Source of the DNA: Anaerolineae bacterium
GTDB taxonomy: Bacteria; Chloroflexota; Anaerolineae; Aggregatilineales; Phototrophicaceae
Assembly: GCA_019912965.1 (NCBI GenBank)
Contig: JAIOHM010000153.1
Coordinates: 1 to 64,000, forward strand
Direction of reading: 5' to 3'
Length of the DNA stretch: 64,000 nt
Under the pieces are notes generated by a model. The model saw only the letters and a program-made list of their open reading frames with translations, was not told the DNA's origin and did not search any database. The translations under genes and the position numbers were made by a program. Below are positions 34,988-43,235 of the stretch, piece after piece; within the stretch, counting starts at the first letter, position 1, and the number at the start of each line of letters is the position of its first letter.

Positions 34988-35341
34988 ATGACCCGTATCC
35001 TGATTGTCGAAGATGATCCAGCCCTGTGCCAAATGCTGGCAGATATGCTGGCTTTCCAAGCCTATGATACCCTCACAGCCAGTCGGGTCGAACAAGCGGT
35101 TAATCTGGCTCAGCACCACGTGCCTGATCTCATCCTCTGCGATTGGTCACTGCCAGATGGCACGGCCAGTCGGATATTGGAGACGCTGCGTCACATCCCA
35201 ACCATCATTGTGTCGGGCACTTCTGCTGAGGCATTGATGGAGCTTGCCCGCGAGCATGGGGCGGTTGGTTATCTCACCAAACCGTTTGGGTTTCAGGAGG
35301 TCATTGGTGTTGTCCACCACACCCTGAATCTAGTGGGATAG
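34988..35341 (+). CDS. Single-domain response regulator 2
   Basis: A 117 aa receiver with Asp52 in LILCDWSLPDG, similar to regulator 1 (LILSDWWLPDG); Thr/Ser at VSGTSAEAL and Lys in YLTKPFG complete the active site. There is no output domain. It is separated from regulator 1 by the terminator and 118 bases. The two paralogues probably arose by duplication. Confidence 0.9.
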   Translation: MTRILIVEDDPALCQMLADMLAFQAYDTLTASRVEQAVNLAQHHVPDLILCDWSLPDGTASRILETLRHIPTIIVSGTSAEALMELAREHGAVGYLTKPFGFQEVIGVVHHTLNLVG

Positions 35342-35355
35342 GCTCAACTTGTCCC

Positions 35356-35727
35356 TCATGCAGCACTGCGATTAAGCAGCAGTTGAGCGGCGGTGATTAA
35401 GTCTTGGATACTGAATGGTTTGGGGATACGAGAAAGATAGGGATAGGCAGGTAAGGTGAGGGTGTAATCTCCCAAATGAGCACTGATGACAATCACGGGC
35501 ATAAAAATCTTCATCTGGTTCAGCCATGCGAGGACATCCATCCCTGACATATCGGGCATGAGGAGATCGAGGGTGAGGAGATCGTAAGCATTAGGGTTGG
35601 TGGTGAGGCACTGCAAGGCTTCTCGGACACTTCCTGTCTCCTCGGTAGTGTGGTCAATGTGTTGCAGGGTTCGCGTGATGATGGAGCGGCTGATAGCATC
35701 ATCATCCACGACCAGAACATGTGCCAT
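35356..35727 (-). CDS. Single-domain response regulator 3
   Basis: A 123 aa receiver from ATG 35727 (GAGAGGAGA upstream); Asp54 in LLTLDLLMPDMSG, Lys in RIPKPFS. It is convergent with regulator 2 and is a more typical CheY-like receiver than the other two. No kinase is nearby. Confidence 0.9.
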   Translation of the reverse strand: MAHVLVVDDDAISRSIITRTLQHIDHTTEETGSVREALQCLTTNPNAYDLLTLDLLMPDMSGMDVLAWLNQMKIFMPVIVISAHLGDYTLTLPAYPYLSRIPKPFSIQDLITAAQLLLNRSAA

Positions 35728-35860
35728 TGGGACATCTCCTCTCACATACGCTTTTGCTCATCATACGCCTGCATAATCCCCACGTATTGCACAAGGATTT
35801 ATGAAAAATATGAAAAGGTATCAACCAATAACAAAAGGTGAATAGAACCAAGTACGCCCG

Positions 35861-36154
35861 TTATCGCATTGCCCAATACCGTTCGGCTTCTTCTTTCACG
35901 GCTTCCCAGTAGGCTGGATCATTTCGAGTCTGAAGATTGTTGAAGAGTGTTACCCCTTGCACTTCCCCTTCAATCAATGCTGTCACTACCTCATCCCGCG
36001 AAATCCCATGTTCAACCGCAGTAAGAGCAGCTAACACAAGCTCAATCGTGGCATCGCTGGTCAAAAGTTCCCCTTGCAGGGCGATCAGGGTGTGCTGTTC
36101 AGCCTGCTTGACAAGGGTGTTGTAACGATCAAAGTGTGGGGTTTCGGCTGGCAT
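35861..36154 (-). CDS. Hypothetical protein
   Basis: A 97 aa protein from ATG 36154 (MPAETPHFDRYNTLVKQA); the longer frame to 36214 adds Trp-rich residues that are not protein-like. It looks all-helical (TIELVLAALTAVEHGISRDE and VTALIEGEVQGVTLFNNLQ). No family is recognised. It is divergent from the sigma-like gene at 36315. Confidence 0.55.
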   Translation of the reverse strand: MPAETPHFDRYNTLVKQAEQHTLIALQGELLTSDATIELVLAALTAVEHGISRDEVVTALIEGEVQGVTLFNNLQTRNDPAYWEAVKEEAERYWAMR

Positions 36155-36314
36155 AGGTATGCTGCCATCATAGGCAAGCCAGCACCAAAAATCAACCAGC
36201 ATCATCTGGCACACATCGTGCTTTACATCCCCACAGCAGTTTGCTACGATGATTTTCCTTGCCTTATGAATACCGTTTCATATTCCGCTTGTTTTCCCAG
36301 TCCTCAGGAGGCTT

Positions 36315-37619
36315 GTGGAGCGGGATAAGTCCGTTCCTGAGCCTCCCAAATTGCCCCCAGTGCTGCCTCAACCAGTACTCTCCCCTCCTGAAACATCCCC
36401 ATACTCTTGCCATTGGGACAGAGAATATGTGCCTGACACCATAACGATCCATGCTGAGTCAGTACAACTCCGCCACAGGATTGAGATGGCAGTCCAGCTA
36501 CTCGAACCTGTTCACGATCCCCTTCTTCCCGATCAAGAAGTACGAAGCGGCGTGATTTTTGAGGAACCACCTGTACAGGAGTGCAGAGATGCTACACCTT
36601 ACCAGCGGTGTGCAATGGCCGCTTCCAAGGGGATAGAGCCATTCGCACAAGTACGGAAACGGTATGATGATGCATTGGCGGGATTGACCCAGCTTGCCCA
36701 ACGATTACATCATCACCCTTTGGGTGATTCCCTCGCTGAAGAAGGGTTTGCGGTAGATAAGGCTGTTGAACCGCCCCAAGAGGTTGTCTTTCCAACCCGA
36801 TGGGCTGGGGAGGTATCCCTTGAAACGCTGTTGACTGATCCACAGGTGCGGCGAGTGGCGTATGCCAAAGCTATTTCTTTGGGATTGGATGCTGACGACC
36901 AAGATGATTGTGTGCAATCTGGGTACATCAAACTGTGGCAGACCGTACTCAAAAACCCAACGATTCTCGCTGACAAAGGGCCAGGGTGGGTAGGTGTGTA
37001 TGTGGCCTACAGTGGCAATCCCAGCCAGTTTCAGCGGCGACAAGCCCGCCAACGGTGTTGGATGGAAACGGTTGCTGGAGTTATCCGACAGGGACAACGG
37101 CGAGAACGTTGGGCACAGTGGGCGCGGTGGGTGGATGAGGCGATTGATCTGGAATGGCTCATGCAGCGAATGGCGCAACGCTATGCAGATACCCCTCGCA
37201 AGCTGTTTGGATTGTATGCCATCACCACGGAAGTAAACGCTAAAGATGTGGCGTCAGCCGCGGGAATGCATGAGAAGAACTTTGCCGCAGGCGTGGGCAA
37301 TGCGGTTCGGCGGGACTTACAAGCCCAATTTCCTGAAGTGCAGGTGAGAACAGCGCACGACGATTGGCAGAAGCGATTAGCACGTGGGGAAGGGCTAGAA
37401 CACGTTATACAGGTTGCTGAAGCCGTTATTGACAATCCCCGTTTGTTATTCGCCTTATATGTCGTCACCACATCCGTCACCAAGAAAGCCGTCATGGAAA
37501 CCTTTTGTTTGGGACACACCGTGTTTGGTGAGGCGATTCAACAGGTTAAGAGCATGTTGGCAGCAGCCTATCGGCAGACGAATCGGCACGGCTCAAGAAA
37601 TGGGGGAGCAAGGGCGTGA
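36315..37619 (+). CDS. Sigma-70 region 2-like element protein
   Basis: A 434 aa protein starting at GTG 36315 behind a strong AGGAGG (4 bases). Residues about 195-265 (AYAKAISLGLDADDQDDCVQ, SGYIKLWQT, and WVGVYVAYSGN) resemble sigma-70 region 2, with the DDCVQSGYIKLWQ helix matching the DLVQEGFLRLW type. The C-terminal half is helical with paired AGVGNAVRRDL and TKKAVMETF segments, perhaps region 4. The Pro-rich N-terminus is disordered. It may be a sigma-like initiation factor or a divergent DNA-binding protein; function is inferred. Confidence 0.55.
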   Translation: MERDKSVPEPPKLPPVLPQPVLSPPETSPYSCHWDREYVPDTITIHAESVQLRHRIEMAVQLLEPVHDPLLPDQEVRSGVIFEEPPVQECRDATPYQRCAMAASKGIEPFAQVRKRYDDALAGLTQLAQRLHHHPLGDSLAEEGFAVDKAVEPPQEVVFPTRWAGEVSLETLLTDPQVRRVAYAKAISLGLDADDQDDCVQSGYIKLWQTVLKNPTILADKGPGWVGVYVAYSGNPSQFQRRQARQRCWMETVAGVIRQGQRRERWAQWARWVDEAIDLEWLMQRMAQRYADTPRKLFGLYAITTEVNAKDVASAAGMHEKNFAAGVGNAVRRDLQAQFPEVQVRTAHDDWQKRLARGEGLEHVIQVAEAVIDNPRLLFALYVVTTSVTKKAVMETFCLGHTVFGEAIQQVKSMLAAAYRQTNRHGSRNGGARA

Positions 37620-37620
37620 A

Positions 37621-37644
37621 GGCGGAAAATAAGCCTGACCTATA
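37621..37644 (+). repeat. 24-bp direct repeat, left copy (partner at 39263-39287)
   Basis: GGCGGAAAATAAGCCTGACC then TATA at 37621-37644 is repeated at 39263-39287 with one inserted base and one substitution. The two copies flank the membrane protein/lipase pair, suggesting a small insertion or duplication. Confidence 0.5.
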
Positions 37645-37743
37645 ACATGATACCAATGAGATTGCAATTACTTATTTTTTGATAAATTGCAAAAAATAAT
37701 TTTCAGTATTCAGAAAATTAAAAATAAACATATAATACACATA

Positions 37744-38028
37744 ATGAAACTTATAAGAACTCTATTGTTACTCAAGTTGCATTGGTTTGATGGATTCTGG
37801 GCAATACTTTCTGTGAATTTGGCGTTCAAGATAAATGTGTATATTGTTAGGATTTATCAGGACATACAAACAAGGAATGTAACCGAACGGAGTGTTCCTG
37901 ATTTTAGTAGCTTAAACTTGCTGGGGCTTTTTCCTATCATTTGGTTCCTGTTATTTATAATTTTTCTTATGATTTCTCGATTTGTATGGGCGAGGATAGG
38001 TAAAATCCTCGCCCCAAATTCAAATTAA
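37744..38028 (+). CDS. Small two-helix membrane protein
   Basis: A 94 aa protein from ATG 37744 with hydrophobic segments (IRTLLLLKLHWFDGFWAILS and FPIIWFLLFIIFLMISRF). It is very AT-rich compared with neighbours, suggesting foreign origin. GGGCGAGGAT/ATCCTCGCCC at 37988-38014 forms a hairpin inside its last codons. It converges on the lipase gene. No function is assigned. Confidence 0.5.
   Translation: MKLIRTLLLLKLHWFDGFWAILSVNLAFKINVYIVRIYQDIQTRNVTERSVPDFSSLNLLGLFPIIWFLLFIIFLMISRFVWARIGKILAPNSN
37988..38014. terminator. Hairpin at the end of the 37744 gene
   Basis: GGGCGAGGAT (37988-37997) pairs with ATCCTCGCCC (38005-38014), a perfect 10-bp stem. It ends 14 bases before the gene's stop and 24 bases from the convergent lipase stop. 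No T-run is present. Confidence 0.45.
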
Positions 38029-38037
38029 TCGCACAAT

Positions 38038-38997
38038 TTAGTTAAGTTGCCTTCCAATGTATCTTGCAATTGTTCTTGCGCTAACGCTAGATGTTAAAAC
38101 ACTGGAATGTGAGCGTTGAAGACAGGTTAGCGGATTTAAATCACTGGCAAAGAACCCATAAAAAAGTGGTATAGCGGATGAATCAAATATCCACTGTACT
38201 GAATAATCTCCTGAAAACGGTAACCTACAAGCTCTTGGATTGTAAACACCATCATAGTAGTTTCCAGCAGTTACCGTTTGCACCCCTTTATCTTTCGCAA
38301 TGCCTGAGGCTAATTGCATCCAGTAGCGCCATGTGCTTCCTATATTATAGCGTCTGACTAGTTCTTGGATTGCAGCACCTTGCCCAATGCACGGTTGTAG
38401 ATTACCCACTGCGCCAATTGGGATCGGCGGTGCGCCATTTATCGGACTATCTACTGAAATTACCGTTTGGACAAGCCCGTTTGGATATGTCGATGAGAAA
38501 TCAATTTTTTGCAATACAACTTCATAGGCAACTATCCCCCCCAAACTATGACCAATTAGCACAAATGGGGTCTCTGGGTACTCTCTCCGATATTGCTCCA
38601 TCAATTCGTACACCCTATTGGCACTTGCGGTCAAATTTTGGCTTGCTGGAGTAGTTTCAGAATAATAGTTATGCCACCAGCGCCACTGACTGCTAATAGG
38701 AACCATTCTTCCACCAGTGTAACTATACAGGAGAAAATCATCATCACGGTAACCAAACTCTTCGGTTTTTAGGATATTCTGTATATTCGAAAATACGAAA
38801 TCATCTGATTGACTTGTACTGGGCCCACTCTCAAGCGTGGTACATGCTCCCATAATAAAAATGATCTTTTTTCGTGGAATTGCTGCGAGAGCATGTTTGT
38901 CAGAAGGTGAAAGTGTAAATATTAGTAGTACTAGAATAACCAAGACAGACCCTAGATGGACACAACGATGGTACAGGAAATAATTATGACGAGCCAT
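38038..38997 (-). CDS. Secreted alpha/beta-hydrolase (lipase-like)
   Basis: A 319 aa protein with an N-terminal signal/anchor (HLGSVLVILVLLIFTLSP). The core fold shows FVLIGHSLGGIVAYE with nucleophile Ser151 in GHSLGG. The acid is probably in ISVDSPINGAP, and the catalytic His near RSHSSVLT at the C-terminus. It probably cleaves esters outside the cytoplasm. It lies between the 24-bp direct repeats. Confidence 0.85.
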   Translation of the reverse strand: MARHNYFLYHRCVHLGSVLVILVLLIFTLSPSDKHALAAIPRKKIIFIMGACTTLESGPSTSQSDDFVFSNIQNILKTEEFGYRDDDFLLYSYTGGRMVPISSQWRWWHNYYSETTPASQNLTASANRVYELMEQYRREYPETPFVLIGHSLGGIVAYEVVLQKIDFSSTYPNGLVQTVISVDSPINGAPPIPIGAVGNLQPCIGQGAAIQELVRRYNIGSTWRYWMQLASGIAKDKGVQTVTAGNYYDGVYNPRACRLPFSGDYSVQWIFDSSAIPLFYGFFASDLNPLTCLQRSHSSVLTSSVSARTIARYIGRQLN

Positions 38998-39262
38998 AGA
39001 TTCCCCCTTTGAGTTGAAAGTTGTGCAGGATTAGACAAAAAGCTTTGTAGGGTTAAGTGGTATACATGTAGGCGGTGATGGAGCAATGCGGCACGACGGG
39101 GCTATGTTGATACACTTTTCCACAAAGTAATATCTAAGTAAAATTGTATGAAAAGCCACCTTTCATGGAAATAAAATATTAAATTCATTGCCCAAATTCC
39201 CCACTATTATTGTCTGCAAAGTATCTTAGGTCGGTGCAGGAAAGTTTTCGGCATCTGATGGA
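38998..39262. other. Intergenic region after the lipase
   Basis: About 260 bases upstream of the lipase gene, ending at the right direct repeat. It should hold the lipase promoter on the minus strand. No gene or notable structure was seen. Confidence 0.3.
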
Positions 39263-39287
39263 GGCGGAAAATTAAGCCTGACCTGTA
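39263..39287 (+). repeat. 24-bp direct repeat, right copy (partner at 37621-37644)
   Basis: GGCGGAAAATTAAGCCTGAC then CTGTA matches the left copy with one extra T and one substitution. The two copies are 1.6 kb apart. Confidence 0.5.
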
Positions 39288-39408
39288 GGATTGATTCAGC
39301 TACTCTTTTTGGGATAAACCCCCAAAAAGAATGCTGCTGGTTCATGGATTGCGATAAATCTCATAGGTTCCCACACGGCGAAGCAATACAATGTAGCCCT
39401 GTATTTGG

Positions 39409-39575
39409 AATGAACTGATTGAAACTTTTGGAAAACAGGCGAAATAGTGCATCATGGTAGAAAAACCCGACCAGTGTAACGCAAAAACTGGTCAATGAGC
39501 ATGTTTTGCCATATTCAAATACGGCAAAACGAGGCTATGTGAGCGAAATCCCGTTGTACAAACAGTAGTATTCGA
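39409..39575. mobile_element. IS5-family left-end remnant
   Basis: 39409-39473 matches the left end of the IS at 40778-40843 with a few differences (AATGAACTGATTGA, ACAGGCGAAATAGTGCATCA). Later, AAACGAGGCTATGTG and CCCGTTGTACAAACAG resemble a decayed transposase start. Internal DNA is deleted. It lies on the far side of the aminotransferase gene from the intact copy and in the same orientation. Confidence 0.75.
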
Positions 39576-39635
39576 CCGTGTTTGGTATTAATGCTTACTT
39601 CAAGGTCAATTTTGACTTTTGTACGATGTTCTCGT

Positions 39636-40745
39636 TCAGGACATCAAATAATCCTCAAAGACTTGCATGGCTTCCTTAAAGGTAGGGGATCCATAACCAA
39701 TGCGTATATGGTGATGACCATAATTGAATTTGCTGCTTGGAGCCACTAATACGCCACTTTTTGTATAAAGGTTTTCAGCAAGCTCATCTGTATCCGTGCC
39801 ATCGCAATACCTTATAAAGGCTGTCGTGCCTGCTCTAGGTGGTGCCCATGCTACCCGATTTGGATTCCGTTTCATAAAGGCATAGAAATAATCTAGATTC
39901 TCACTCAGCAGCAAACGATTAGTCTCGATAAAAATTTGATAATGCCGAAGTGCAATGGTTGACAAAAATTGACCCACAGCATTTCCCGTGATGGTGAGAT
40001 AATCTTTGAACGTTAGGGCTTCAGTCAACACTTTTAAATCCTGTGTGACCAACCAACCTACTCGCGCCCCTGGCATCCCATACGTCTTGGACATATCTGA
40101 AACGGAAATTGCCCTTTCATAAACTTCAGCTGCGGCAGGGAGATGGTCGCTGTCGTTCGGCTCTAGGAAACGAAAGACCTCATCGCTCAGAAGATAGATA
40201 CCTTGTTTTCTGGCGATTTCAATTACGGCATTAAATTCTTGCTGAGTAAACTGAAACCCAGTTGGATTATGTGGAGAGTTGATAACAATCAATTTGGTGC
40301 CCTCAATCGCCTGCGTTGCTAGAAAATCAAGGTCGACTTTCCAGACCTCGTCTTCTGACATTCCCCACGAAATGACCTCGCACCCCAGTGATTCGGCAAT
40401 CTGAGCAAGTTGCTGATAGCAGGGTTTCTGCACAATAACTCGATCACCTTGCTCTAGAAGAGTATGTAGGAGGGCAAAAATCCCCTCTTGTGATCCAGTT
40501 GAAACCATGATGTTAGCAGACTTAATCGGGGTGCCGTATATATCCGCAATTGCTGCTTTTAAATGAGGGTGGCCTGAGTAAGCCTGATATTCGAGTTCAA
40601 GATTTAATAATCTCTCCCATGCATCAGGTTCGAGTGAAAGTATTGCGTTAACAGTGCGTTGGTTACAGACAGAGCCAGCCACGTTAAAACGAGTTTGTTC
40701 GCGCCCATCAAAGAACCGGTCAAGCTGAAAAGGTGGCAGTTTCAT
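39636..40745 (-). CDS. Fold-type I PLP-dependent aminotransferase
   Basis: A 369 aa aspartate-aminotransferase-family enzyme. Key sites: STGSQEGIFALLHTLL (cofactor phosphate), NSPHNPTGFQFT (PLP ring contact), LLSDEVFRFLE (Asp for the pyridine N) and SMSKTYGMPGARVGW (the Schiff-base Lys in the SKTYG motif). The C-terminal arginine is probably in HHIRIGYG. Its start is only 33 bases from the left end of the intact IS, so its upstream region was replaced by IS DNA. Substrate unknown. Confidence 0.92.
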   Translation of the reverse strand: MKLPPFQLDRFFDGREQTRFNVAGSVCNQRTVNAILSLEPDAWERLLNLELEYQAYSGHPHLKAAIADIYGTPIKSANIMVSTGSQEGIFALLHTLLEQGDRVIVQKPCYQQLAQIAESLGCEVISWGMSEDEVWKVDLDFLATQAIEGTKLIVINSPHNPTGFQFTQQEFNAVIEIARKQGIYLLSDEVFRFLEPNDSDHLPAAAEVYERAISVSDMSKTYGMPGARVGWLVTQDLKVLTEALTFKDYLTITGNAVGQFLSTIALRHYQIFIETNRLLLSENLDYFYAFMKRNPNRVAWAPPRAGTTAFIRYCDGTDTDELAENLYTKSGVLVAPSSKFNYGHHHIRIGYGSPTFKEAMQVFEDYLMS

Positions 40746-40777
40746 TAATTGTTCTCCATGAGCTAGAATGCCTTGAC

Positions 40778-41701
40778 AATGAACTGATTGAGACTTTTGA
40801 AAAACAGGCGAAATAGTGCATCATGGCAGAAAAACCCGACCAAAGGTAAACCAACATGAGCACTATCTTGGTCAGTTTAACACAGGAACAGTTTGAGCAG
40901 TACATCCGTCCATCGCTGAGCGTTGCCCGACGAGGCTACGCATGTCGCATCCCACTGTACAAGGTTTTCAACTACATCCTGTACCGACTGCATACGGGCT
41001 GTCAGTGGGAACGGTTGCCCATCGACAACGATCCCAACGACGCACAAAAAAAGAAATCAGCTACCATGCCGTCTACTATCATTATCGCAAATGGTGTCGT
41101 GATGGTAGTCTGGAGAGCGTGTTCCAGGACAGTATCCTGAGCATCCGTGAGCAGATCAACACGCACCATCTGAACCTCGACGGAAGTCACGCCCCAGCGA
41201 AGAAAGGCGGTGAGGCGGTCGCGTATCAGGGACGCAAGAAAGCCAAAACGTCGAATGTGCTGCCCATTACTGATGCCAACGGTTTCATCCTGGCAAGCAC
41301 AGGCATTGTGGCTGGTAATCACAACGCCGCTTTCGAGTTGAAAGATAACATACGCGCCGCTTTCGGGTTTATCAAAAGGTTGGCTATCGAGATTGGTGGA
41401 AGCTACTTCAATGCCGATGCCGCCTTTGACACCAAAGCCGCCCGTAAAGTCTGCTTCAATCACCGCGTCATTCCCAACATCGTCGAAAATACTCGCTCAC
41501 GCAAGAAGCCTAAGCGTGGGCGCAAGCGTCTGTTCAACCGCGATGTCTACAAGTTACGCTTTGCCTGGATCGACAAGTTCCGCGCTCTATTGGTGCGCTT
41601 TGACCGTAAAGCGGCGCATTTCATGGGCACTCACTACATCGCCTACGCCCTTATCAACCTCCGCCATCTGCTGGCTGGAACAAAGTTTCAATGAGTTCAA
41701 T
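40778..41701 (+). mobile_element. IS5-family insertion sequence (IS427-type)
   Basis: About 924 bases. The terminal inverted repeats are about 40779-40798 (TGAACTGATTGAGACTTTT) and 41681-41699, which on the opposite strand reads TGAACTCATTGAAACTTTG, about 16 of 19 matching. It encodes a two-frame transposase (40856-41694). It inserted into a RelE-type toxin gene at about 41701. The target duplication could not be identified. Confidence 0.85.
40856..41694 (+). CDS. IS5-family transposase, -1 frameshift
   Basis: The first frame (40856-41140) starts MSTILVSLTQEQFEQYIRPS and is the N-terminal HTH part. The second frame, in the -1 phase, continues through EISYHAVYYHYRKWCRDG and the DDE core (LDGSHAPAKKGGEAVAYQ, then FNADAAFDTKAARK, with the late Glu-type helix ENTRSRKKPKRG) to 41694. 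The run A7 followed by G (CACAAAAAAAG near 41043-41053) is a standard slippery site joining the frames. It would give an about 279 aa protein. Confidence 0.82.
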
Positions 41702-41892
41702 GTGAAGCGATAATGAACATCCACTCGTGCTTCCCAAATATGGGCTTGTCCCTGCATCTTCCTTGCTCCCAACCCTGGATAGGTTACGCCTTGAGTAGCC
41801 AATAGATCCATTTGTTTTCTGCGTTTCTTTTGTATGGCGCGGAGAATTGTCTCGTAATCTCGTAAAAACTGGGTATCAAAGTGAAAGGTCAT
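41701..41892 (-). pseudogene. RelE-type toxin gene truncated by the IS
   Basis: From ATG 41892 the frame gives about 64 native residues of a RelE/ParE-type mRNA interferase: FHFDTQFLRDYETILRAIQK, then GARKMQGQAHIWEARVDVHY. It then enters the IS right end and the C-terminal catalytic strand is lost. The truncated frame continues into IS sequence to 41587. It overlaps the antitoxin by 4 bases (ATGA). Confidence 0.8.
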
Positions 41893-42197
41893 ACCTGATG
41901 ATCTAGGGCTGCAAACAATTCGTCAACAGAAGCAAAGCCTTTACTGATTCTGCCCGCTTTGATGTCCTCATTGGCTGCCTGCTCCCCTTGCTGCCACTCC
42001 GCTTTCCAAAGCCATGCCTGATCTTCGGGGATAGTTTTTGAGGGTGTTAAGTCAGGAATCGGGAACGAGAGCACGGTTTCTCCCTTTGCATGAGCATGGC
42101 GCTTCATTTCCTCCGCTAATGCCCGCATCGCTTGACCGATTTGCGTCAGTTTTTCAGCGGTTGAGAGTGGAATCGTTACTGTAGGTGTGGGTGACAT
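41889..42197 (-). CDS. Antitoxin-like protein upstream of the broken RelE gene
   Basis: A 102 aa protein from ATG 42197 (MSPTPTVTIPLSTAEKLTQI); the longer frame to 42215 is less likely. The C-terminal GRISKGFASVDELFAALDHQ is of the type found in antitoxins that bind RelE-like toxins. The toxin start overlaps the antitoxin stop by 4 bases, as usual. The antitoxin remains intact though its toxin is disrupted. Confidence 0.72.
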   Translation of the reverse strand: MSPTPTVTIPLSTAEKLTQIGQAMRALAEEMKRHAHAKGETVLSFPIPDLTPSKTIPEDQAWLWKAEWQQGEQAANEDIKAGRISKGFASVDELFAALDHQV

Positions 42198-42275
42198 ACT
42201 ATATGAGAATAACACATGGAGTCAATTTGAGCGGCTTCTAACAAATACTTTCTTGCGAATGCCAAAGGGAAACTA

Positions 42276-43235
42276 CTATTCCTTCTTCACAGTTCTGGTA
42301 AGCCGTAATTCATGATCAAGGTAGAGGGATAACACCACATTGAGTTGAATCCAGAGAAACTCTTCAAGGGCTTCCCCGACTTTGGAAGCGATGAAATCTA
42401 CTTCATGTTCCCCCAACGTCTGAATAACCGACGCTAGATCAGGTCGTCGTTTTAACAGGTCACTGCGGTTGAGCCACAGGATTGGGATATCTTCATCGGT
42501 TGGTTCGGGTTCTGGTTTGGGCACAGCGGGTTGTTGCTCCGTCTGTGGCTTGCCTCGAAATGTGCCAATGGCAACCGCCATCTGGATTTCGCTTTCGGTC
42601 AGTCCTGCTCGTTTCGCCTCAAACTGTGCAAGGCTTGTTGAGATCGTTTCGGAAAGGGCTGCTGCGGGCGACTGGGACAAGATTGCTGCCTGTTCTTCCG
42701 CTACGTGTACCAGTTCCCTGAAGGCGACATATTTGGATAGCGGTGGAGCAGTGGGCGGTAACATCTCCTCGTCTGCTTCGTCCTCAGTATCTTCATCGGC
42801 TGGTTCTTCAAGCGGAATAACGGTTGGACTGCCAAACGCGGTTTCAAGGGTTGTGTCAACTGATATGCTTTGGATTGGTGCAGGGCTTCTTTCCACTGGT
42901 AGGGTCATAGGCGCAGGATCGGGTTTTTCCTCATTGGATGGTGGGGAATCCAAGGGGCTCAGACCAGGCATCAGGGCAGTATATTGCTGCGCCTCACGCA
43001 TGAGGTCTTGCTCAATCTCCTCAGGGGTGCGGGTATCCTCGGAAATGAGTTCGAGGGGTGGTCTCGGTGTATTCGCCAGATATGGGCGTACCCTCGCCCC
43101 AAAGGTAAAGGTCTGGTGGATGGAAAACATGGGCATCTGCTGAAGGCCAGCGGTATGTTTTTGGCTGCGGGAGCGGTTATCTACCCATGTTTGGGTGAAC
43201 ATGTCTTGCTGAAGCGGAACGTCCTCCTTTCTCAT
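42276..43235 (-). CDS. Hypothetical protein, disordered N-terminus
   Basis: A 319 aa protein with a Pro-, Glu- and Ser-rich N-terminus and middle (DEDTEDEADEEMLPPTAPPL), then a more ordered helical C-terminal half (LNRSDLLKRRPDLASVIQTL and GEALEEFLWIQLNVVLSLYL). It overlaps the DUF2958 gene by 4 bases, so the two are one transcript. Long acidic linkers like this are usual in plasmid accessory proteins. No family is recognised. Confidence 0.65.
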   Translation of the reverse strand: MRKEDVPLQQDMFTQTWVDNRSRSQKHTAGLQQMPMFSIHQTFTFGARVRPYLANTPRPPLELISEDTRTPEEIEQDLMREAQQYTALMPGLSPLDSPPSNEEKPDPAPMTLPVERSPAPIQSISVDTTLETAFGSPTVIPLEEPADEDTEDEADEEMLPPTAPPLSKYVAFRELVHVAEEQAAILSQSPAAALSETISTSLAQFEAKRAGLTESEIQMAVAIGTFRGKPQTEQQPAVPKPEPEPTDEDIPILWLNRSDLLKRRPDLASVIQTLGEHEVDFIASKVGEALEEFLWIQLNVVLSLYLDHELRLTRTVKKE

